This document shows, one piece after another, positions 40,065 through 46,724 of a stretch of DNA of 46,724 nucleotides (its first letter is position 1; every line of letters starts with the position of its first letter). The DNA is from an uncultured Bacteroidales bacterium (GTDB lineage Bacteria > Bacteroidota > Bacteroidia > Bacteroidales > UBA932). The notes beneath the pieces are model-generated. The model saw only the letters and a program-made list of their open reading frames with translations, did no database searches and had not been told where the DNA came from. The stretch lies in contig CASFSL010000004.1 of the NCBI GenBank assembly GCA_949297365.1, positions 1 to 46,724 on the forward strand, given 5' to 3'. Made by a program: the position numbers and the translations under genes.

Positions 40065-40706
40065 CTAAAGAATGGGAACGGTGATAAGCCGTGTGTCCGG
40101 CCAGTCGCGGGACAGGAGGCTGCGGATGTAGTCTTCTGTGTCGCGGCTGATGCGGTCGTCGTCCTCGTGAGGATAAAGGTTGTAGGCGACGGTGTGCAGG
40201 CGGATGCCTCTGTGTCTGACGGCCTCCAGTCCGAGCAGAAAATGGTTGATGCTGCCCAGCCGTCCGGATGTCACGTATATGAGCGGATATCCTTTTTGAG
40301 CGATATAATCAATAGTCAGCAGTTCCCTGGTCAGGGGGACCATCAGTCCGCCGGCACCTTCCAGCAGGACGGCGTCATATCGGTCGCTCAGTACGGCTGT
40401 GGCCTTCTCTATCTTGCAGAAATCTATCGGCCTGCCGTCTATCTCTGCAGCCAGATGCGGTGAGCAGGGATAGGAGTATATCTCAGGCATGGTAAGGCCC
40501 TCTCGGTCTTCCGGAAGCAGCCCGGTACCCATAATGCGCCTGTGCAGCACTATGTCCTCGGAGATGCCGTCGTTGCCTGTCTGTATCAGTTTCTGGGTGA
40601 TGGTGCGGACGCCCTGTCCGTTCCAGGTGCGCGCGATATATCCTGTGGCATAGCTTTTCCCGATATCGGTGTCTATGCCGCTTACGAAGTAGACGTTGCC
40701 TTTCAT
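40065..40706 (-). CDS. bioD: Dethiobiotin synthetase
   Basis: A 213-residue protein matching BioD, which closes the ureido ring of biotin from DAPA, CO2 and ATP in the cytoplasm. The P-loop is GIDTDIGKS near residues 9-18, followed by QKLIQTGND, the YSYPCSPHLAAE block (substrate-binding) and LLEGAGGLMVPL. It is the last gene of a three-gene minus-strand operon and overlaps the DUF2007 gene by 4 bp. No other biotin genes are nearby. Confidence 0.92.
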   Translation of the reverse strand: MKGNVYFVSGIDTDIGKSYATGYIARTWNGQGVRTITQKLIQTGNDGISEDIVLHRRIMGTGLLPEDREGLTMPEIYSYPCSPHLAAEIDGRPIDFCKIEKATAVLSDRYDAVLLEGAGGLMVPLTRELLTIDYIAQKGYPLIYVTSGRLGSINHFLLGLEAVRHRGIRLHTVAYNLYPHEDDDRISRDTEDYIRSLLSRDWPDTRLITVPIL

Positions 40707-40933
40707 GCCTGCTCGGAGCCGGTATCTTCCGGCATGGATTTGAGAATCTCCATGGCCTTGTCGTAGTACTCGTCATCCACGACCACCTCGATGGGTATCA
40801 GATCCGTGTTGGCGACACCGGCCGTCCATATCAGGTTCTCGTTCAGAACGAAGGCCGGTACACCGTTCTCCTCCAGCACACCCTTGCAGATGTTGGCGGA
40901 GAAGGAGTTGTTGAATTTCCCTACTGTTTTCAT
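40703..40933 (-). CDS. DUF2007-domain small protein
   Basis: A 76-residue protein with the DUF2007 pattern: an N-terminal FNNSFSANICKGVLEENGVP followed by a strand AFVLNENL, then PIEVVVDDEYYDKAMEILK. The domain is annotated as a putative signal-transducing or metal-related module with no proven role. It overlaps bioD by 4 bp and follows the membrane protein gene after 6 bp, so all three should be co-transcribed. Confidence 0.82.
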   Translation of the reverse strand: MKTVGKFNNSFSANICKGVLEENGVPAFVLNENLIWTAGVANTDLIPIEVVVDDEYYDKAMEILKSMPEDTGSEQA

Positions 40934-40939
40934 GATGTG

Positions 40940-41527
40940 CTATTTCTGTTCCTGGTTCTCAGTGGATTCTGCCTCAGTGCCCTCATCAGCTGTGCCGCTG
41001 AAATCGTAGGGGTTGTCCGGTGTGGTGCCGTCGTCCTGACGCAAGGCGTATTCTATACGGCTTGCCAGACGCAGGATATCCTTTCTGTTGCCGCTGAGGA
41101 TGAGCGGAGCCTCGCCCTTGGTAATGGTGACGGTATCCTCGTAAGCCCTCATGAAGCGGGTGAACTTATTTTTTATACGGAAAGTCAGTTTCTCCTCATC
41201 TTCATCCGTCTTCACGTATCCCGCCTGTTCGAACTCTTTCATGATCTTGTCCCTGTGGTCCTCGAAGTCTCCTTCTATCATGACTTCTTTCTTTACAAAT
41301 GTAAGCCCTGGATAGATGGCCGCTATCAGCGCGAATATCACCAGCATCTGCCACCAGGAACCGTATTTGAAGAGGGCTCTTGTGTCTTCAGGGGATGTGG
41401 CGAAGATGTGCTCGTATGTGTGGTTAGGCGTGAGCAGGACCAGGATGCATACGAAGATAGAGACGAGAACGATGAAGATGAAGAAATATTTTACTGAGCG
41501 GATGACTCTTTTTGCCTTTGGATTCAT
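40940..41527 (-). CDS. Conserved two-TM membrane protein of unknown function
   Basis: A 195-residue protein with membrane segments at about 13-33 (YFFIFIVLVSIFVCILVLL) and 61-77 (MLVIFALIAAIYPGLTF), then a soluble domain of about 100 residues (EGDFEDHRDKIMKEFEQAGY, then LTFRIKNKF) and an acidic tail. I do not recognise a named family. It heads the operon with the DUF2007 gene and bioD. Its promoter (complement of 41561-41568, TATATTTG) lies back to back with that of the coiled-coil gene. Confidence 0.7.
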   Translation of the reverse strand: MNPKAKRVIRSVKYFFIFIVLVSIFVCILVLLTPNHTYEHIFATSPEDTRALFKYGSWWQMLVIFALIAAIYPGLTFVKKEVMIEGDFEDHRDKIMKEFEQAGYVKTDEDEEKLTFRIKNKFTRFMRAYEDTVTITKGEAPLILSGNRKDILRLASRIEYALRQDDGTTPDNPYDFSGTADEGTEAESTENQEQK

Positions 41528-41560
41528 GATTTGTATGACTGTTTTTGATTAAATTTGTCA

Positions 41561-41610
41561 CAAATATAGCAAATCGTATTATTTTTGCCCTAACAAAAAG
41601 TTTATTTTTG
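41561..41610. promoter_or_regulatory. Divergent promoters
   Basis: The minus-strand -7 box TATATTTG is the complement of 41561-41568, 33 bp before the membrane protein start. On the plus strand TATTTTTG occurs at 41580-41587 and again at 41603-41610. The first leaves a normal leader for ATG 41616; the second would give almost none. Confidence 0.5.
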
Positions 41611-41615
41611 ACAGT

Positions 41616-42557
41616 ATGGAAGAAATCAACAAGAAAGACACGAACGGTACGGAGAAAGCTCCGAAGATTGAAATCGCTCGGAACAATAATGACAACGGCA
41701 ATCATAAGTTGAGAATTACGGTGATAGTGCTGGCTGTGATAGCCGTAGTGCTGGCCCTGGTGTTCGCTTATGTATGGTATGACCGCCAGCAGATGATCAA
41801 TGACCTGACCATCGATAAGGAGAACCTGACCAATGAGCTGATAGAGCTGCAGGGAGAGTATTCCCAGCTCTCTACCGACAATGACAGCCTCAATGTCCAG
41901 CTGGACCGCGAGAAAGAGAAGGTCACCCAGCTGCTGGACCGCATCCAGAAGACCGATGCCGCCAACAGAAGCAAGATAAGGCAGTACGAGAAAGAGCTCG
42001 GAACTCTCCGCTCCATCATGAAGCATTATATTTTCCAGATAGATTCGCTCAATACCCTGAATATGGCTCTCCGCGAGGATGCAGAGCAGGCCCGGAAGGA
42101 GGCACAGAAGTCCCACGAGCGTTATCAGGAACTCAGCAAGACTACTGACGAGTACGCCAAGCTCGTGGCTCAGGGATCGGAGATTAAGGGCCGCGGTATC
42201 AACATCGTGGGTATCAACGCATCCAACAAGGATACCGACCGCAGCAGCCGTATCAAGAAGCTCAGGACCTGCCTCTTCCTGATAGAGAACTCGATAGCGC
42301 CAAAAGGCCCGATGACCGTCTATATCCGGATAAAGGGACCGGACGGCATCCTTCTCACCTCCGAGCAGCAGCGTATCTTTGAAGTGAGCGGTGAGCAGCT
42401 GGTCTACACAGAGTCCCGTGAGGTGGACTATCAGGGCGAGGAAGTGGAGGTATGCATCTATTACTCTCAGGAGCAGAAGTTCGTCAAGGGTGTGTACACC
42501 GTCGAGGTCTACACTTCTTCCGGTCTGCTCGGTACAGGTGACGTGCTCCTCCGTTAA
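41616..42557 (+). CDS. Single-TM protein with long periplasmic coiled coil
   Basis: A 313-residue protein: a polar cytoplasmic N-tail, one TM (about 32-53, ITVIVLAVIAVVLALVFAYV), a coiled coil (about 55-170) with heptads such as LTNELIELQGEYSQLSTDND, then a beta-rich C-terminal domain (about 188-313) ending GLLGTGDVLLR. The layout resembles Bacteroidota envelope proteins of unknown role. It starts the plus-strand pair with hemW, 12 bp downstream. Confidence 0.75.
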   Translation: MEEINKKDTNGTEKAPKIEIARNNNDNGNHKLRITVIVLAVIAVVLALVFAYVWYDRQQMINDLTIDKENLTNELIELQGEYSQLSTDNDSLNVQLDREKEKVTQLLDRIQKTDAANRSKIRQYEKELGTLRSIMKHYIFQIDSLNTLNMALREDAEQARKEAQKSHERYQELSKTTDEYAKLVAQGSEIKGRGINIVGINASNKDTDRSSRIKKLRTCLFLIENSIAPKGPMTVYIRIKGPDGILLTSEQQRIFEVSGEQLVYTESREVDYQGEEVEVCIYYSQEQKFVKGVYTVEVYTSSGLLGTGDVLLR

Positions 42558-42569
42558 TCCATTGACGGA

Positions 42570-43796
42570 ATGATATACATCCATTTTCCGTTCTGCAAGT
42601 CGTTCTGTACTTACTGCGACTTCTATTCGGTAAAGGAAAGAGGGAAAATGGAGCAATATAAAGAGGCCCTTCTGCGCGAGATAGACGCGCGGAGGGCTTT
42701 TCTTATGCGGTGTACGGAGCCTGCCACATTGTATATAGGCGGAGGAACACCGTCGCTGTGCCCGGTGGAATGGCTGGCGGAGATAATCTCTGCGGTGCGG
42801 AATGCTGGCGGAAAAGCGGAGGAGTTCCGTGAGCTGACAGTGGAGGTCAATCCGGACGATGTGACTCCGGAATATGCCCTCGGACTGCGCGGACTGGGAG
42901 TCAACCGGGTGAGCATGGGAGTGCAGTCGTTCTCGGATGTCAGTCTTCGGTGGATGAACCGCAGACATACTGCTGCCGGTGCCCGTGAGGCTTACAGGAT
43001 GTTGCGTGAGGCCGGCTTTGGCAATATATCGCTGGACCTGATCTTCGGTTACGACCCGGTACCCTGGGGTGCTCCGACCACACCCCGAGACTTGCTTATG
43101 CAGCAATGGCGTGAGGACTTGGAGCAGATGCTGCTTCTGCGTCCGGAGCACATATCGGCCTATCAGATGGGTGTTGAGGAAGACAGCGTACTGGGGGAGA
43201 AATCCTCGGCCGGTCTGTACCGTGGACCGTCCGACGAGTTATGTGCCGCTCAGTATGCTCTGCTTCAGCAGATGTTGTCCGAGGCCGGCTATGAACAGTA
43301 CGAGGTGTCCAATTTCGCCTTGCCTGGCCGTCAGGCCATACACAACAGCGGCTACTGGGAACGCCTGCCTTACATCGGTCTCGGCCCGGGAGCTCATTCG
43401 TTTGACGGAGACCGCCGCCGAAGCTGGAACGCTCCCGACGTGGACCTGTATATCCGCCGCTGGCTGCCGGAGGTGTCTCCCGGCCCTGAAATTCCGGTCG
43501 GGACTTCAGCTTGTTCCGAAAGCGCACCTTACCGGACTGACGATGTGTCAAATACCTGTGCGGCTTCCGGCAGCGAGACTCTTACCGATGAGGATGTGCT
43601 GGTCGAGAAAGTCATGCTGGGCCTGCGCAAGGCATCCGGCCTGCTTTTGTCCGATGTGCCGGAACTCGATCCGCTGACGGTCGCCCGTCTGGTCTCCTCC
43701 GGCTCTCTTGTCGAGGATGCCGGCCGCATACGCATCCCTCATTCAAAGCTCTTCATCAGCGACACCGTCATCCGCTCCCTCCTCCCCGCCGACTGA
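42570..43796 (+). CDS. hemW: Radical SAM protein HemW
   Basis: A 408-residue HemW-type radical SAM protein, a haem chaperone related to HemN. The cluster cysteines are C9, C13 and C16 (CKSFCTYC), followed by DFYS. The SAM-binding blocks TLYIGGGTPS, EVNPDDV, GVNRVSMGVQSF and NISLDLIFGYDP follow in the usual order, and the C-terminal HemN-like domain has HNSGYWERLPYIGLGPGAHSF. No coproporphyrinogen-oxidase-specific N-terminal extension is present, which favours HemW over HemN. Its stop is 1 bp from the convergent histidine kinase stop. Confidence 0.92.
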   Translation: MIYIHFPFCKSFCTYCDFYSVKERGKMEQYKEALLREIDARRAFLMRCTEPATLYIGGGTPSLCPVEWLAEIISAVRNAGGKAEEFRELTVEVNPDDVTPEYALGLRGLGVNRVSMGVQSFSDVSLRWMNRRHTAAGAREAYRMLREAGFGNISLDLIFGYDPVPWGAPTTPRDLLMQQWREDLEQMLLLRPEHISAYQMGVEEDSVLGEKSSAGLYRGPSDELCAAQYALLQQMLSEAGYEQYEVSNFALPGRQAIHNSGYWERLPYIGLGPGAHSFDGDRRRSWNAPDVDLYIRRWLPEVSPGPEIPVGTSACSESAPYRTDDVSNTCAASGSETLTDEDVLVEKVMLGLRKASGLLLSDVPELDPLTVARLVSSGSLVEDAGRIRIPHSKLFISDTVIRSLLPAD

Positions 43797-43797
43797 T

Positions 43798-45174
43798 TCA
43801 GCGGAAGAAGAGCTCGAAGCGGGTGAGGCCGTCTGGACCGGTGGCGAGACTGAAGCGGATGCCGGAGCGGGTGAGTATCTCGTGGATGACAGTCAGGCCG
43901 ATGCCCTTGCCGTCGGGCTTGGTGGAGAAGAACGGGGTGAAGAGGTTGCGGGCGGCTTCTTCCGGTATGGGCAGGCCGTTGTCGGATATGCACCAGTAGC
44001 CCGGCCTGGAGACAATGGTAATCTGATTCCGGGAAAGGTAGGGTTTGCTGTGGGGTACGGGCTGTACGGATTCTGCTGTGCCTGGGGCGGTGTAGGGAGT
44101 GTCGGGAGGGAAGGCTTCGACGGCGTTCTTGACGATGTTGGTGAGGACCTGTTCCATCAGTACAGGGTCGATGCTGACTTCTCCGGCGTTATCATCCAGG
44201 TCCAGCACTACGGCAATCTGCCGCCGGCCCTTGAGGCTTTCGAGGAAGGGTGCGGTCCTGCGCAGGAAAGAGTTGGCGTCCACGGGCCTGCACACCGGGT
44301 CGGGAATGCGGGCCATCGAGGCGTAGTCGGTGATAAAGCGGCTCATGCGGTCAATGCGCGAGAGCAGTATCGAGAGCATGGAGGCGGTATCCTCATCGCC
44401 CGAGTCCGCGCTGCTCTGCTGCATCGCTCCGAGGGCTGATGTCAGTCCGGCCATGGTGTTGTTGACCTCGTGGGAGATGATGCGGATGACTTTCCGGTAG
44501 CCCCGTTTCTCGGCCTCGTACAGTTCTTCGGTCAGCGGCTCCACCATGTAGAACGTATGCGGAAATCCTCTGTCCATGAAGGACGACTGGGTGCAGCGGT
44601 AGATGTGCAGCGGGTCGGTCTGGAGGATCCTGCCGCTGTCCGGTTCCACGGAGGCCATGAGCCTGAGCAGGGGCAGCCCGCTCTCGTCCAGGGAGAGACC
44701 TTTGTATGTGCCGATGCCGGTCAGGCCGAGGAAGCGGCACATGGCCGGATTGGCCGAGGACAGTTTCCCGTCTATGTCCATGATGAGCACTCCCATCGGG
44801 GATGCGGCGATAAGCAGTTCCAGAAAATGGTTCTGCTCCTGGGCCCGTACCTCATCTTCGTGGAGCTGACGGCTCATCCGGTTGAACAGCTCTATGATGC
44901 GGTCCGCGTCTGTCTGTCCTACGGGACGGAGCCGGGTGGAGAAGTCCTGTTCTTTCAGCAGGTCAATACCTCTCGACAGGGTGTCGATAGGACGGACTGT
45001 TTTCCGGTAGAGTATGGCCAGCAGTATTATGACGGCTACGGTGCAGATCTGGATGACAAGCCAGGTCCATTCCTTCTTCTCAGGTGAGAGCACGAGTACG
45101 AGAACGGCTGTTCCGACTGTCAGTACGAGTATCAAGGCGGCTATGAGCCTGAAATATCCCCGTGCGCTCATCAT
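43798..45174 (-). CDS. Sensor histidine kinase, NtrB/NtrY-like
   Basis: A 458-residue kinase: two N-terminal TMs (about 8-26 and 31-50) with almost no periplasmic loop, HAMP (about 55-105), PAS (about 115-220), the H-box SHEVNNTMAGL with phospho-acceptor H235, and a HATPase domain (NIVKNAVEAF, then WCISDNGLP and GKGIGLTVIHE). The ATGA overlap with the upstream activator gene fixes the start at 45174. A longer in-frame start near 45462 gives a low-complexity stretch that lies inside the activator gene and is rejected. It should phosphorylate the NtrC-type activator; the signal is probably sensed within the membrane or by the PAS domain. Confidence 0.92.
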   Translation of the reverse strand: MMSARGYFRLIAALILVLTVGTAVLVLVLSPEKKEWTWLVIQICTVAVIILLAILYRKTVRPIDTLSRGIDLLKEQDFSTRLRPVGQTDADRIIELFNRMSRQLHEDEVRAQEQNHFLELLIAASPMGVLIMDIDGKLSSANPAMCRFLGLTGIGTYKGLSLDESGLPLLRLMASVEPDSGRILQTDPLHIYRCTQSSFMDRGFPHTFYMVEPLTEELYEAEKRGYRKVIRIISHEVNNTMAGLTSALGAMQQSSADSGDEDTASMLSILLSRIDRMSRFITDYASMARIPDPVCRPVDANSFLRRTAPFLESLKGRRQIAVVLDLDDNAGEVSIDPVLMEQVLTNIVKNAVEAFPPDTPYTAPGTAESVQPVPHSKPYLSRNQITIVSRPGYWCISDNGLPIPEEAARNLFTPFFSTKPDGKGIGLTVIHEILTRSGIRFSLATGPDGLTRFELFFR

Positions 45175-46499
45175 GCTGGAGTTTCTATTTTGTATTTTTC
45201 CAGACGGCGGTATAGAGAGGCCCTGGTGATGCCCAGGGAGGCGGCTGCCCGGGTCATGTTGCCGTTGCAGTCGGACAGTGCCCTGCGGATGCGCTCTTTC
45301 TCCAGCTCTTCCAAAGTGAGGCTGCCGGAGGAGCGTGCGGCTGACGGCTCCGGCGCACCTCCCATGCAGCGGGCGATGTCGTCCTTGCCGATGGTCCCGC
45401 CGGGAGCCATGATGAGGGCCCTTTCCACCACATTCTTCAGTTCCCGGATATTGCCCGGCCACGGCAGACGGCTCAGGTATTCCACCGCCTCGGAGGAGAA
45501 CTCCGCCCGGGACGGCACATCCTTGGCGAAATGCCTCACCAGCAGGGGAATGTCCTCCCTGCGCTCTCTTAGCGGGGGCAGGTGGATGGGAATGAGATTG
45601 AGGCGGTAGTAGAGGTCTTCGCGGAAAAGCCCCTGGCTCACCATGTCAGGCAGGCTGCGGTTGGTGGCCGAGATCACGCGCACGTCGGTCTTGCGGGGCA
45701 GGCTCTCTCCAAGTGGCTCGTAGGTGCGGTCCTGGAGTACCCGCAGCAGCTTGACCTGGCACACCGGCTCCAGTTCCCCGATCTCGTCCAGGAAGATGGT
45801 GCCCTTGTCGGCCAGCTCAAAACGTCCCTTGCGGTCTGTCCAGGCATCGGTGAAAGCCCCCTTCTTGTGCCCGAACATCTCGCTGTCGAAGAGGCTGGAG
45901 CTCAGGCCTCCGAGATTGACCTTGACGAACGGGCCGGATTGCCTGGGAGAGTTGAGGTGGATGGCCTCGGCGATTAGTTCCTTGCCCGTGCCGCTTTCCC
46001 CGGTGATGAGCACGGACGCTCCGGTGGGGGCTACCCTCAGCACTGCGTCCAGCACCTCCCGCATCATGGGGCTGCGGCCGATAATCCGCTCGAATCCCCT
46101 GCCCGTGTCCGGTGTCTGCTCCGCCTGCGCCGAGTTCAGGTGCAGGGCAGTGCCTATGCGTTCCAGCAGAGCCGTATTGTCCCAGGGCTTGGTGATGAAG
46201 TCAAATGCTCCCAGCCTCATGCCTTCCACGGCCAGGGAAATGCTGCCCCAGGCCGTCATGAGTATGACCGGTGTGGACGGGGCGAGGATACGCACTTTCC
46301 GCAGAAGCTCCAGACCCTCCTCGCCGGTGGTGGACAGGGAGTAGTTCATGTCCATCAGGATGAGCTCCGGCTCCTGACGGCGCACGGTCTCTACCGCCTC
46401 TTTCGGGCCCGGTACGGCCTCTGCCGTCAGTCCGGCCCTGCCCAGCAGGAATCTAAGCGATGCCCTTATCGCATCATCATCGTCAACGATCAGTATCAT
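45171..46499 (-). CDS. NtrC-family sigma-54 response regulator
   Basis: A 442-residue activator: receiver (about 1-120, phospho-acceptor D50 in LILMDMN), AAA+ domain (about 138-370) with Walker A GESGTGKEL, the sigma-54 loop GAFTDA at 214-219 (usual GAFTGA, so the fifth residue is Asp), Walker B GTIFLDEIGE, and a C-terminal Fis-type HTH (NMTRAAASLGITRASLYRRL). It remodels RNA polymerase-sigma-54 at -24/-12 promoters. It is co-transcribed with its kinase (4-bp overlap). The one clear sigma-54 promoter in the window, at 12441, is a candidate target. A terminal repeat lies 91 bp upstream of its start. Confidence 0.95.
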   Translation of the reverse strand: MILIVDDDDAIRASLRFLLGRAGLTAEAVPGPKEAVETVRRQEPELILMDMNYSLSTTGEEGLELLRKVRILAPSTPVILMTAWGSISLAVEGMRLGAFDFITKPWDNTALLERIGTALHLNSAQAEQTPDTGRGFERIIGRSPMMREVLDAVLRVAPTGASVLITGESGTGKELIAEAIHLNSPRQSGPFVKVNLGGLSSSLFDSEMFGHKKGAFTDAWTDRKGRFELADKGTIFLDEIGELEPVCQVKLLRVLQDRTYEPLGESLPRKTDVRVISATNRSLPDMVSQGLFREDLYYRLNLIPIHLPPLRERREDIPLLVRHFAKDVPSRAEFSSEAVEYLSRLPWPGNIRELKNVVERALIMAPGGTIGKDDIARCMGGAPEPSAARSSGSLTLEELEKERIRRALSDCNGNMTRAAASLGITRASLYRRLEKYKIETPA

Positions 46500-46589
46500 A
46501 ATGTCACGAAAATAATCTATTCCGGACTTTCCGGCAAGTTTTCTATAGAAATTCCTATGATTTTCAGTATAAAATTCCCAAGATCATTA

Positions 46590-46603
46590 GTGTCCACTAA
46601 AAA
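46590..46603 (+). repeat. IS terminal inverted repeat, left end
   Basis: GTGTCCACTAAAAA is the exact inverse of the repeat at 122-135. It lies upstream of a promoter and transposase-like start, as an IS left end should. Confidence 0.6.
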
Positions 46604-46675
46604 ATCATAAAAATTCTTTGAAAATATTGTAAGTTAGGCAATTACAAGGATAAAATGAGCGCGCCGATTTGAATT

Positions 46676-46683
46676 TATCTTTG
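46676..46683 (+). promoter_or_regulatory. -7 box inside the right-hand IS
   Basis: TATCTTTG matches TAnnTTTG and lies 22 bp before the ATG at 46706. Confidence 0.5.
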
Positions 46684-46705
46684 CCAGACTATCGCAGAAT
46701 GGCAT

Positions 46706-46724
46706 ATGAATAAAGGAAAATACG
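46706..46724 (+). CDS. IS transposase, N-terminal fragment (cut by window edge)
   Basis: The frame starts ATG AAT AAA GGA AAA TAC and reads MNKGKY before the window ends. MNxGKYVF-like starts are common in IS4-type (DUF4372) Bacteroidota transposases. With only six residues, the call rests mainly on its place 103 bp inside a terminal repeat. Confidence 0.45.

Noticed and set aside
41424-43151. 575-codon minus-strand frame over the coiled-coil and hemW genes
   Set aside because: Antisense to HemW with its cluster cysteines and to the coiled-coil protein; low-complexity His/Leu-rich product.
45175-45462. Longer start for the histidine kinase
   Set aside because: The extra residues lie inside the activator gene and are Gly/Arg/His-rich without a domain; the ATGA overlap at 45171-45174 gives a standard kinase start.

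Overview
The window looks like chromosomal DNA of a gut-type Bacteroidales bacterium, moderately GC-rich. The signs are Bacteroidota -7 boxes (TAnnTTTG) just upstream of many starts, BACON-domain lipoproteins, a GSCFA protein, FtnA-type ferritin, many lipoboxes, and tRNAs without an encoded CCA. I cannot place it below order level.

Layout. (1) 1-135 is the tail of an insertion sequence: a transposase C-terminus plus a terminal inverted repeat. The same repeat, inverted, followed by a transposase start, lies at 46590-46724, so both edges carry ends of what appears to be the same IS family in the same orientation. (2) 136-9450 is an accessory zone: an AbiGi-like gene cut at its 5' end by the IS, a HigBA module, a 3' tRNA fragment that may be an attachment scar, a small outer-membrane barrel, PruA, an AAA-ATPase/PD-(D/E)XK protein, a ParDE module, an M3-like lipoprotein peptidase and an orphan Phd/YefM-type antitoxin. 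(3) 9470-12326 holds a bacterial PH-domain protein, QueH, and a 5-formyl-THF cyclo-ligase fused to a FabK/nitronate-monooxygenase-like enzyme. (4) 12340-19591 is an RND efflux operon (adaptor, pump, outer-membrane factor) followed 6 bp later by a GH29 fucosidase-like lipoprotein. It is preceded by a textbook sigma-54 promoter (TGGCAC-N5-TTGCT). (5) 19697-29366 holds ferritin, GSCFA, three repeat-rich surface lipoproteins around a Crp-type regulator, tRNA-Ser with an unusual downstream hairpin and 40-bp direct repeats, and a WG-repeat protein with a caspase-like domain whose catalytic His and Cys are both replaced. (6) 29356-37798 is a MATE transporter and a TetR-controlled ABC efflux operon laid out like E. 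coli cecR-ybhGFSR, but with the two ATPase halves as separate overlapping genes. (7) 37879-43796 holds tRNA-Leu, a fourth BACON lipoprotein, BioD and neighbours, a coiled-coil membrane protein and HemW. (8) 43798-46499 is an NtrC-type sigma-54 activator and its NtrB/NtrY-like histidine kinase, with an IS about 90 bp upstream of the activator start.

The main working ideas are these. The sigma-54 activator pair at the right is a natural candidate to drive the sigma-54 promoter of the efflux/fucosidase operon. The lipoprotein/Crp/pseudo-caspase region may be a surface-exposed accessory locus with no function I can name. Both are inferences; only the motifs and gene order are seen directly.
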